Part shown: in pieces, positions 8,361 through 15,769 of the stretch
Numbering within the stretch: position 1 is the first letter of the stretch
Layout: each line of letters opens with the position of its first letter
Assembly: GCA_005799065.1 (NCBI GenBank)
Contig: SYHW01000017.1
Location: 1 to 38,105, forward strand
Direction of reading: 5' to 3'
Length of the DNA: 38,105 nucleotides
Origin: Bacteroidota bacterium
Lineage (GTDB): Bacteria > Bacteroidota > Bacteroidia > UBA7662
Notes under the pieces: generated by a model
Told to the model about the DNA's origin: nothing
What the model saw: the letters and a program-made list of their open reading frames with translations, nothing else
The model's database searches: none
Translations under genes and position numbers: made by a program

Positions 8361-9327
8361 ACCCTGTTCTTTGGCTGATTAAATACCTGTTTCGATCAGC
8401 CGAATTTCGGGTCACCAACTCAGCCAAAAAACCCGTCAAAAATAGCTGGGCCCCTACGATAATCAGAACGAGCGACAAGAAAAACAAAGGCTGCTGGGTT
8501 ACAAGGCGATATGGAAGTTCAAATGCTATGTTGTACAACTTGAGCATAATCAAAAACATCGAAATAATGCCGCCCGTCACAAAACACAATGTGCCATAAA
8601 GGCCGAAGAAATGCATCGGACGCCGTCCAAACTTTGACATGAAGTAAATCGACATCAGATCTAAAAACCCATTGATGAAGCGATCCATTCCAAATTTAGT
8701 GTGTCCGTGTTTACGCGCTTGGTGCTGAACCACTTGTTCCTCAATTTTTCTGAAACCCGCCCAACGTGCAATGACTGGTATGTATCGATGCATCTCGCCA
8801 TACACCTCTATACTCTTAACGACCCGCGAATGATATGCTTTTAGACCACAATTAAAATCATGTAAATTATGGACCCCTGAAACCTTTCGGGTAGCCCAAT
8901 TGAACAAACGGGTAGGAATAGTCTTGCTCAGCGGATCATAGCGTTTCTTTTTCCATCCACTCAAAATATCCAATTGTTCCTCCAACATTCTTTTGTACAT
9001 AGCCGGCAACTCATCGGGCGAATCTTGCAAATCAGCATCCATGGTGAATACTATCTTTCCTCGCGCAGCCTCAAAGCCCACATTCAATGCGGCCGATTTG
9101 CCGTAGTTGCGTTGAAAACGGATGCCCCGCACCATGTCCGGATATTCCTCCGTTTGGCTAACAATAACAGACCAGGAATCGTCGGTGCTTCCATCATCAA
9201 TATAAATGACCTCAAACGACAATTGATGGCGCCTGAGCACTTCCACAATCCAACGGGTGAGTTCGGGAAGCGACTCCTCTTCGTTCAGTTGAGGAATCAC
9301 AATCGAAATGTTCAGCGCATTACTCAT
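8353..9327 (-). CDS. Glycosyltransferase family 2, membrane-anchored (DPM1/GtrB-like)
   Basis: 324 aa from ATG 9327; the frame stays open upstream to 9414, but ATG 9327 directly precedes ALNISIVIPQLNEEESLPEL and forms the 8-base ATGAGTAA overlap typical of this operon. GT-A motifs: YIDDGSTDDSW (nucleotide binding), FTMDADLQDSPDELP (DxD-like metal site) and the HDFNCGLKAYHSRVV block of polyprenyl-phosphate glycosyltransferases. Two C-terminal hydrophobic segments (MHFFGLYGTLCFVTGGIISM and FFLSLVLIIVGAQLFLTGFL) match the DPM1/GtrB/ArnC layout. It probably moves a sugar from a nucleotide donor to polyprenyl phosphate at the inner membrane. It is followed immediately by the GT4 gene, so the two may act in sequence. 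Confidence 0.87.
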   Translation of the reverse strand: MSNALNISIVIPQLNEEESLPELTRWIVEVLRRHQLSFEVIYIDDGSTDDSWSVIVSQTEEYPDMVRGIRFQRNYGKSAALNVGFEAARGKIVFTMDADLQDSPDELPAMYKRMLEEQLDILSGWKKKRYDPLSKTIPTRLFNWATRKVSGVHNLHDFNCGLKAYHSRVVKSIEVYGEMHRYIPVIARWAGFRKIEEQVVQHQARKHGHTKFGMDRFINGFLDLMSIYFMSKFGRRPMHFFGLYGTLCFVTGGIISMFLIMLKLYNIAFELPYRLVTQQPLFFLSLVLIIVGAQLFLTGFLAELVTRNSADRNRYLISQRTGFE

Positions 9328-9916
9328 GTGTGGAGGTTGACTCATCGATGAAAAGAGGCTCATTTTTCTTGGTGAAGGCCGAGGCAATAAGCGCCAAAAA
9401 CAATCCGAATACAACCGAGATCATCCAAGACGTAATCAAAGCCCTTGGCGTTTGACTAAAATCACGTTCTTCAATGGCCTCCATTTGTTCCTCTATCTGT
9501 TCGGATGGAACATCGAACTTCTCCAACATCTGTTCCATCTGCTCGAGGGTGATTTCCTTCATTTGTTCATCCAATCCCTTATCGATAACATTATAGAGCA
9601 AACCCATGAAAGCAACACTCAACAAGCTACCCAACATGCAAACACGAAGCATGAGCCAAACGCTTGTACCATAACTCATCCAGCCACCTTCCCGATCTCG
9701 ATATTCCATCGCTGCCCCAACCATCAGAGCCACCAACAAGCCGATCGACAAAAGGGAATTCCACCAAGCGATCATCAAGGCCGGATCGATCACATATTGT
9801 ATAACCACAAAAGCAATTTGCAAGGCTCCCGTAATCAGCCCCCATTTCAACCAAACCGGCCAACCGCTACTTTCTACGTCGTGTTGTTTTCGATTTAAAT
9901 ATTCATCCTGACTCAT
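9320..9916 (-). CDS. DUF4199-family membrane protein
   Basis: 198 aa with four hydrophobic segments (about 24-45, 50-68, 83-108 and 160-183). The motif YRDREGGWMSYGTSVWLMLR between segments two and three is the DUF4199 signature known almost only from Bacteroidota. A charged, Glu/Met-rich loop of about 45 residues (EQMKEITLEQMEQMLEKFDV and on) precedes the last segment and is probably an amphipathic helix. No function is established for the family. Starts with ATG 49 bases after the related gene upstream and overlaps the GT2 gene by 8 bases, a conserved-looking partnership with a polyprenyl glycosyltransferase. Confidence 0.82.
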   Translation of the reverse strand: MSQDEYLNRKQHDVESSGWPVWLKWGLITGALQIAFVVIQYVIDPALMIAWWNSLLSIGLLVALMVGAAMEYRDREGGWMSYGTSVWLMLRVCMLGSLLSVAFMGLLYNVIDKGLDEQMKEITLEQMEQMLEKFDVPSEQIEEQMEAIEERDFSQTPRALITSWMISVVFGLFLALIASAFTKKNEPLFIDESTSTHE

Positions 9917-9965
9917 CTTACTTGGCTTTGGTGGAACAAAATAAACAAAAATGTACGAAAACCGC

Positions 9966-10484
9966 TTATGAAGTCCGATAATACAGGGAAATCAAAAATG
10001 CGGAGAAAACCGACCACAAAAATCGGGTGATCCAAAGAAACGCAGCCAAATAGGAAGGTGATGTTTCCAGGATGCCTTTTCGAAGCACTTCAAGCTGTTG
10101 GGGGCCATAATGTTTAATGACGGTATCCCTGCCCTGCTCTAACTCACCCAATAATCCCTGAATATAAATTTGCCAGACCGCATCGTTAGCAGTCCACAGC
10201 CATACCGCTATTGAATAAACGGTAGCATTGAGCATTCCAATTCCGACACCTGCAACCCAGCCATCGGTAACATTCAGTTGACCGCCATTGTGGTACTTCC
10301 TGAAGTGCCAAAGTGCCCAGGCTAATCCGACAATGGTCGTTACAGACAGCATCAAACGAAATTGACCAAATGGATTGAAACCGAATTGAATCAGCAACCA
10401 CGCCAAAACCCACGTTGCACCTGCTGTGGCTAGCCCAGCCTTTAGGCCTACTGCCTCCATCAAAAATCGGAATCGCTCACGCAT
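9966..10484 (-). CDS. DUF4199-like membrane protein (second copy)
   Basis: 172 aa from ATG 10484, chosen because ATGCGTGA overlaps the upstream stop by 8 bases as at other junctions here; the frame extends to 10511. Four hydrophobic segments are visible, and the loop FRKYHNGGQLNVTDGWVAGV occupies the place of the DUF4199 signature (basic residue, GG, then hydrophilic-to-membrane transition). The following soluble stretch (LLGELEQGRDTVIKHYGPQQ) again precedes the final segment, so topology is the same as in the next gene. I infer an ancient tandem duplication with strong divergence; the DUF4199 assignment is less secure than for its neighbour. Confidence 0.65.
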   Translation of the reverse strand: MRERFRFLMEAVGLKAGLATAGATWVLAWLLIQFGFNPFGQFRLMLSVTTIVGLAWALWHFRKYHNGGQLNVTDGWVAGVGIGMLNATVYSIAVWLWTANDAVWQIYIQGLLGELEQGRDTVIKHYGPQQLEVLRKGILETSPSYLAAFLWITRFLWSVFSAFLISLYYRTS

Positions 10485-11355
10485 TTGAAGAATCAGCTTG
10501 GTTGGCGCCAAAAAATGTGCGCTGTAAAGCGTTGGGGCGTGTATGCTCCGGAAAACACCATTTCTCCTTCAGCGCGGTAATCAAGCACATATAAATGGGA
10601 AGAACCTGCTGATCGAGCATACGGGCCGAAAAAATGGGGCCTATACCTTGCATGGGATCTGCCGGATCTTTGAAAAAGCACATTATTCCAGGTAAAAGGC
10701 CCTCCAATGGAGTATCCACAGAAGCGCCTTTACTTTCTTTGATCAAAGAGACATAGGCCAGATTCAAATTGGGCGCTTGCTGAATCAAAACATCAAATAC
10801 ACCCAGGTCATCTTGCAGGTCAAAATCCTCATCCGTTAAGAATGCATCCACAAAATCATTCAAATCGGCTTCTAATCCGGACGCATTAACCTCCTGTATA
10901 TACATCAAAACGGTTAACAATTCGCTTCCCCGATCAGAAATCATTTCCTCATCCGAAAGCCAGGCATCACTGAGTTCGCCTTGAGCGCCCTCCTCACTGA
11001 GCCAATGAGTATAACATATGTCAAATAAGAACCGGACCGGATCATCTTCAATCAAGTACTTGGCAACGAATTCGTCGAGTTTTGAAACACGGGTGCGCAA
11101 CGAACCTGGAGCATTCCATACCTGATTCAAGAACTGTTCCCACATGAAGACATCCCCTTTCTCTTCCTGATTCACTGCCTTGATGGCCACGGCAAGCACA
11201 GAATCATCGGCTCCTGCTGAGCCCTTCGTTAATTTGCCATCAATAGACACCTGACCATTCGACTTTAACCAATTCAACTCATCGGAAAAATTTGGGACAT
11301 TGCTTAACATGAGTCCAGAAAACAGCGCTTCGGCCGCAAGTTGCCAGTTTTGCAT
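10477..11355 (-). CDS. Unrecognised acidic protein, 292 aa
   Basis: I do not recognise this protein. It has no signal peptide, no long hydrophobic helix and a markedly acidic composition, with clusters such as LSDAWLSDEEMISDRG and DAFLTDEDFDLQDDLGVFD. The pattern is mostly helical, with no visible nucleotide-binding or metal motif; the C-terminal part has cysteines (IMCFF, YMCLIT, KWCFPEH) that are not in a recognised arrangement. It is likely cytoplasmic. ATG 11355 shares one base with the dihydroorotase-like stop (TGATG), and its own stop overlaps the DUF4199-like gene by 8 bases, so it is translated as part of the operon. The tight coupling on both sides makes it a real gene. Confidence 0.75.
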   Translation of the reverse strand: MQNWQLAAEALFSGLMLSNVPNFSDELNWLKSNGQVSIDGKLTKGSAGADDSVLAVAIKAVNQEEKGDVFMWEQFLNQVWNAPGSLRTRVSKLDEFVAKYLIEDDPVRFLFDICYTHWLSEEGAQGELSDAWLSDEEMISDRGSELLTVLMYIQEVNASGLEADLNDFVDAFLTDEDFDLQDDLGVFDVLIQQAPNLNLAYVSLIKESKGASVDTPLEGLLPGIMCFFKDPADPMQGIGPIFSARMLDQQVLPIYMCLITALKEKWCFPEHTRPNALQRTFFGANQADSSNA

Positions 11356-12620
11356 CAGGCTAAATAAGTTTGATTTTTAAAAACGACCGCACGTATGCGC
11401 CCAGAAAACAATTGCCCGTGGTACGGCAAGTTAACACCTAGAGTAGCGCATTCGCTTCGATTAAAATGCGTTTGATCAGCCCGGTCAAAAACCATTAGCT
11501 CCGCCTCAGCACCTGGCTCGATGCGACTTTGTTCGATGCCGATGCGGCGAGCAGGTCGGCTGGTAAGCGCTTCAATAGCAGCATCCAATTCACTTTCTTC
11601 AGGAAAAACATGATGAATCTGTAAAAAAACCGCTTCAAGAGACGCCATTCCGTAGTCGGCTCGGGCAAATTCTACGTCTTTCCCCTGTTCGTCTTCGGGC
11701 ATATGGTCTGAACAAATCACATCAATACTGCCATCTAAAACACCCAAACGCAATTGCTCGCGGTCCAATCTCGACCTGAGTGGGGGCCATAGTTTATATT
11801 CGGTCTCGAAATGTGCCAAATCTTCATCACAGTGAAACAAATGTGCCGACGATACCCCACAGGTCACATCCAAACCAGCATTTCTTGCCTCTCGAATAGG
11901 CTTAAGACAAGCAGCGCTGCTTATTTTCGTGAAATGCAATTGACCTCCGAAATAGGCAAGCACCGACAAATCGCGTGCCACTTGAATGTGTTCAGCCAGA
12001 TCAGGGATGCCTTTCAGACCCAAACGCAAACTCATTTGACCTTCATGCATGAGCCCTCCGCGGGCCAAGTCACTATCGACCGGAACAAGCTGCACCGGAC
12101 ATCCCATTTGTTGCGCATATTGAAGGGCCAAACCCAGAGTACGTGATGAGTCAATCGGCGCATCAGCTTGTGAAAACATACGCACACCAGCCCGCTCAAG
12201 ATCAAACATCTCGGTGATTTCATGCCCCTTCAAATCACGCGTTAAAGCACCTGCAACATAAACATCGATCGGCAGACCTTTGGCGAGTTGATAAACGGCC
12301 TCCACTTCACCCCGAGTTTGCAACATCGGCTGCGTATCAGGCTGGATGAGAACCCGTGTAAAACCACCCCGAAATGCAGCCTGAGCACCACTGCTCAGCG
12401 TTTCCTTATTTTCATGTCCGGGTTCCCTAAAATGTGCGCATGTATCGACCCAACCCGCGCACATCCATAAATCTTGACCAACAATTACCTGTGCATCACC
12501 AACATTCAAATCCTTGCCGATCTCGGAAATTAATCCGTTGTTCACACGAACGTCCAAGCGCTGACCATGATAGGTGTTACCTTTTTGCGCTATTCTCGTG
12601 GACCTAAACAATAAATGCAT
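11355..12620 (-). CDS. Dihydroorotase-like amidohydrolase with degraded metal site (probable pseudo-enzyme)
   Basis: 421 aa, amidohydrolase fold throughout, clearly related to class I dihydroorotase: WMCAGWVDTCAHFREPGHEN, the LMHEGQMSLRLGLKGIPDLA region typical of Bacteroidota homologues, and CSDHMPEDEQGKD. Catalytic positions are mostly lost. The HxH pair reads Cys61-Ala-His63; the FSDDG aspartate region reads FSQAD (149-153); the HxED histidine region reads PVDSD; and HixHvS reads HFTKISS. Only His63, Arg65 and Asp305 remain clear. True dihydroorotases close carbamoyl-aspartate to dihydroorotate in pyrimidine synthesis; inactive relatives (PyrC' of Pseudomonas) support aspartate transcarbamoylase. 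A structural or regulatory role is my inference. Lies 18 bases after the BatA gene. Confidence 0.8.
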   Translation of the reverse strand: MHLLFRSTRIAQKGNTYHGQRLDVRVNNGLISEIGKDLNVGDAQVIVGQDLWMCAGWVDTCAHFREPGHENKETLSSGAQAAFRGGFTRVLIQPDTQPMLQTRGEVEAVYQLAKGLPIDVYVAGALTRDLKGHEITEMFDLERAGVRMFSQADAPIDSSRTLGLALQYAQQMGCPVQLVPVDSDLARGGLMHEGQMSLRLGLKGIPDLAEHIQVARDLSVLAYFGGQLHFTKISSAACLKPIREARNAGLDVTCGVSSAHLFHCDEDLAHFETEYKLWPPLRSRLDREQLRLGVLDGSIDVICSDHMPEDEQGKDVEFARADYGMASLEAVFLQIHHVFPEESELDAAIEALTSRPARRIGIEQSRIEPGAEAELMVFDRADQTHFNRSECATLGVNLPYHGQLFSGRIRAVVFKNQTYLA

Positions 12621-12638
12621 AAACAGGCAGGCGTAAGG

Positions 12639-14672
12639 TTAAGTAATAATCCGCAACAGAAACATCTCTAAAAGCAAGCAAAGCAAAAGGCCGGCAAGCA
12701 GCCACCGCCAAATGCTGGAAGCGCCTGCCTCAGCCACTAATCCGCCGGCGACCGAGGAATCTTTGAGCAAATAGCTATTCCACCCCCGATCTTTTGACAA
12801 CTCAACCAAAGATTCAGGGGTCCAATATTGGAGCTGCGATTCATCCGAAGATGCATTGAGGGCCACCATTTCGCCGCCCAATGGTTGACCGTCGATCATA
12901 ACAGCATAATGACCTGGAGCAAGAATCCCATCCATAATACCTAAACTGAGTCTATTTCCCTGTCTGCTTACCTGAGGTATCAACTTCTGCGTACCATTCA
13001 CCAATGAAATTAATCCATCAGGCCGAACACCAGGTATTTGAAGTTCAATTTTCGGCAAAGCACCCAGTCGCCAGGAGGAAGGGACGTTCCCGCCAGACAT
13101 TAACACAGCACGATAAAGCGTGGGAACCCATAAAGCCTGCTCAGGAAAATCTGTCCATTCCTTTTCCGGGGCACTCAACATAAAGACTAATTGACCTGCA
13201 CCGACTCTTCTTCGAACAAGCCAAGGCGAACGATCCGACAACTGCATAATGGTATAATCGTCGGGGAGCAGCGTGGCCGACCAATACTTTGAAACAGTCG
13301 GCAAGGCCAATTGCTCAGGTACGCGCTCGAAAGTTTCCTGATACAAGGGGTCCTGAACCTCGATTCGCGCTACCTGTTGTTTCTGCGATACGATTTGTTG
13401 GCATGCGCCTCCACCCGTGGCGGTCAGCAGGGCATTCATTGCGGATGGATCAGTATTTCCAGAAGGCAAAAACACTACAGAGCCGCCCTGCTGCATTTTA
13501 TCCACAAGAGCCGTTATCAATCCTGTACTGATCTGATCAAAACGATCGATGATGATTCCCCTCGACGAAGCCAGTTGGGTATAGTCGATATTTAACCGGG
13601 AGGCCACACCATAACTGATGAACTCATCCCCCGAAAACAGGCCGGTGATGTAGGGGCTCGCCTCCAAACCCGTCAGATGAAGCAATGGAAATCGATCAGC
13701 CACTTCCAATCGCATATACCAATGCCGATCGTAGTCGAGACCAGACTCCTCAACCGATAAACGCGCCGATCGTATACCGGGGTTGCTGGGTATAAAACCC
13801 AATGTATCTGTGGCGGTTCCGTAGGCTGGAACATCCAAGGTCGACAAGCCCTTCTGGGCACCTTCCATCTCCAGCAGTATTCGTACGCCTTCGGCGTCGC
13901 GACTGCCACCGTTTCGAACAACAAAGATGAGGCGGGCCGCCTGACCCGTCTGTAAAAGCGGTTGATCTACATAAGCTGTGTCGATGTAAATATGCGCAAA
14001 GGGCGCGGGACTAAACTGCAGCAGATGGATTTCCATTGCAGTGTCTGATGGCATATCGGCCAAGGGATATGCCGATTGTTGGAAATCACCAAGCCAATAT
14101 AATCGTGTCTGTTGCGCAACACCCGTATACCGCATGAGTTCCAGTTGTCGTTCTCTAATTTGATTGAGTGGTCGCACACCGGATGTCAAAGTAATTTGCC
14201 CCAAAGCCTGAATAAACTCATCACGACCCAACCATCTTTGACTGCCCGGAGCGAGTTCATGTGTTATTAACTGAAATTGATCTGTTGCCGGCAACTGCTG
14301 GGCCAAAGACCGCGCAGCCTCACGTGCCTGCTCTAATAAAATACCCCCCTCACCTGCCAACGACATACTGGGAGAATTGTCTACGAATACGGAATGATAT
14401 CCCTTTCGCAGCGAAGCATCAACATTTCCATCTGCTCCCCATTCGGGTCTTGCAAATGCCAACACCATAAGTATTACAGCCAAGGTACGGCAAGCTAAGA
14501 CCAGCAAATGTTTGAGGTGACTTCGTTTGCGATTTTGTTCGCGGATCTCTTTGAGCAGGCGTACATTGCTAAAAAACACCCGCCTCGGTGCCCTAAAACT
14601 AAATAAATGAACAACCAAGGGGACGAGGGCTAAAAAAAGACCCCAAAGGGCAGCCGGTTGGGCAAATAGCAT
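12639..14672 (-). CDS. BatA-domain membrane protein with von Willebrand-like domain
   Basis: 677 aa. The N-terminal BatA domain is clear: a first hydrophobic helix (LWGLFLALVPLVVHLFSFRA), the RRVFFSNVRLLKEI block, a basic loop and a second helix (LLVLACRTLAVILMVLAFAR). A VWA-like domain follows with VFVDNSPSMSL, a DxSxS metal-adhesion motif. Residues 210-640 look like beta-rich periplasmic domains plus a glutamine-amidotransferase-like stretch, and a last helix (IWRWLLAGLLLCLLLEMFLL) anchors the C-terminus. Bat proteins in Bacteroidota are linked to envelope integrity and stress, but this one is outside a bat operon (no MoxR ATPase, BatB or BatD nearby). It heads the operon that continues into the dihydroorotase-like gene. 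Confidence 0.83.
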   Translation of the reverse strand: MLFAQPAALWGLFLALVPLVVHLFSFRAPRRVFFSNVRLLKEIREQNRKRSHLKHLLVLACRTLAVILMVLAFARPEWGADGNVDASLRKGYHSVFVDNSPSMSLAGEGGILLEQAREAARSLAQQLPATDQFQLITHELAPGSQRWLGRDEFIQALGQITLTSGVRPLNQIRERQLELMRYTGVAQQTRLYWLGDFQQSAYPLADMPSDTAMEIHLLQFSPAPFAHIYIDTAYVDQPLLQTGQAARLIFVVRNGGSRDAEGVRILLEMEGAQKGLSTLDVPAYGTATDTLGFIPSNPGIRSARLSVEESGLDYDRHWYMRLEVADRFPLLHLTGLEASPYITGLFSGDEFISYGVASRLNIDYTQLASSRGIIIDRFDQISTGLITALVDKMQQGGSVVFLPSGNTDPSAMNALLTATGGGACQQIVSQKQQVARIEVQDPLYQETFERVPEQLALPTVSKYWSATLLPDDYTIMQLSDRSPWLVRRRVGAGQLVFMLSAPEKEWTDFPEQALWVPTLYRAVLMSGGNVPSSWRLGALPKIELQIPGVRPDGLISLVNGTQKLIPQVSRQGNRLSLGIMDGILAPGHYAVMIDGQPLGGEMVALNASSDESQLQYWTPESLVELSKDRGWNSYLLKDSSVAGGLVAEAGASSIWRWLLAGLLLCLLLEMFLLRIIT

Positions 14673-14676
14673 GATG

Positions 14677-14684
14677 CAAAAATA
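14677..14684 (-). promoter_or_regulatory. Putative -7 element (TATTTTTG) immediately before the BatA gene
   Basis: The minus strand reads TATTTTTGC and then ATCATG, placing an exact TAnnTTTG match 5 bases from the start codon at 14672. If used, the transcript would be leaderless or nearly so. No TTG is found at the -33 distance (the nearest TTTG is about 29 bases upstream). The 147-base gap 14673-14819 holds nothing else I can support; it is the largest break between the two minus-strand blocks and a reasonable operon boundary. Confidence 0.4.
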
Positions 14685-14819
14685 CCCGTTTTTCCTATTA
14701 TTGAGGTTTAATTCAAAAACAAACGAAACAAGGTTAGAACGCGAGCCGAAGGCAATTGCGTTTCGTTTACAGACGACTGGGTATCCCGTACTGAATCATA
14801 ACGAAACGGCCAGCTTATT

Positions 14820-15767
14820 TCACTCAAGCAACCAAGCCTCTGGGTGGATCTTAGCCCGAATATTGGTCAAAAATGAATCGACTTCAGTCGCGCTGTGTAC
14901 GGTTAAAATAGCCCCAACACGCGTTAGGCCACTGGTAGATGATTCGAGGACAGCAGGTTCGAATCCCTCTTGGATTAATAAATTTTGCTGGCGCTCGGCA
15001 TTCTTCCTCGATGAAAAACAACCGACCACCACCACCGCGTCAAAAGTAGATTGCATTGAAAAAGTATCTCTCAGCGTTTGATTCTCTGCTGTTGAATCAA
15101 CGATCATTTGGTCGACAAAAAGAGTATCACTGGGCGGGTATAAACGCGGAAATTCCGGAAGGAGTGATGAGTCATGGCGTACATGCTTACCGCCTACCCC
15201 AGCCCGTTGCATCTCATCAGACACATTGAATTGCATCCATAGAAAAAGTGCGGGGCCTAGTAAGGCTAGCCATAGAGCAGCACGACCCATCATGCTCCAC
15301 GTCTTTTGAAATTCCCTCTCTTTTCCGCCTATCTTTTTGTCATCAATCGCATTCGATGATTGATGTAAACCCAAGCGCTTGGGAGGCACGATTGCTGGAA
15401 AACGATAAGAAGCTAAATAATGAACGAGTAAAGGATGTTCTGGCTCTAATCGACCTTCACCCACACCAGAGGGTGTTACGGTACCCAGACCATTCAGCAC
15501 AAAGGGTTGTGTCCAATCGGCCGGCACTTCGTTTATCAAAATAGATGAGGGGTGGGGCCATTGACTCATCGCATCTTGAGACCTGGGGTTGATCAGCATC
15601 CTGTTCAAATACCACCTCATGTGTGGAGGCTCAAGTCTCCGGCTTAAGCTTGAATGTTCGACACGATCGCGCTTCCGATAAAATACACCCAAACCCGATA
15701 TGTAAACACCAGAATCTGCGGTGAGCAATTGTAATGCGAGTTCGTTTAGAGCGCGGTCGCGGTTCAT
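14820..15767 (-). CDS. Bitopic SPOR-domain protein with N-terminal HU/CCDC81-like domains
   Basis: 315 aa. The N-terminus (LNELALQLLTADSGVYISGLGVFYRKRD) fits the bacterial HU-CCDC81-type domain found fused to SPOR domains in Bacteroidota; a second small domain may cover residues 60-130. One membrane helix lies at about 162-182 (RAALWLALLGPALFLWMQFN), followed by a linker and a C-terminal SPOR domain at about 243-315 starting DAVVVVGCFSSRKNAERQQN. SPOR domains bind denuded peptidoglycan at division sites, so the protein would span the inner membrane with the HU-like part in the cytoplasm. Two bases separate it from the beta-barrel gene upstream. Family assignment of the N-terminus is by pattern only. 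Confidence 0.75.
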   Translation of the reverse strand: MNRDRALNELALQLLTADSGVYISGLGVFYRKRDRVEHSSLSRRLEPPHMRWYLNRMLINPRSQDAMSQWPHPSSILINEVPADWTQPFVLNGLGTVTPSGVGEGRLEPEHPLLVHYLASYRFPAIVPPKRLGLHQSSNAIDDKKIGGKEREFQKTWSMMGRAALWLALLGPALFLWMQFNVSDEMQRAGVGGKHVRHDSSLLPEFPRLYPPSDTLFVDQMIVDSTAENQTLRDTFSMQSTFDAVVVVGCFSSRKNAERQQNLLIQEGFEPAVLESSTSGLTRVGAILTVHSATEVDSFLTNIRAKIHPEAWLLE

Positions 15768-15769
15768 TT

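Noticed and set aside
9452-9898. 148-codon plus-strand frame with His/Gln-rich translation
   Set aside because: Exact antisense shadow of the DUF4199 gene, whose start, helices and overlaps are convincing.
14671-15081. 136-codon plus-strand frame beginning in the batA/SPOR gap
   Set aside because: More than half is antisense to the SPOR domain and the remainder is an unpatterned basic peptide; no promoter or start context.
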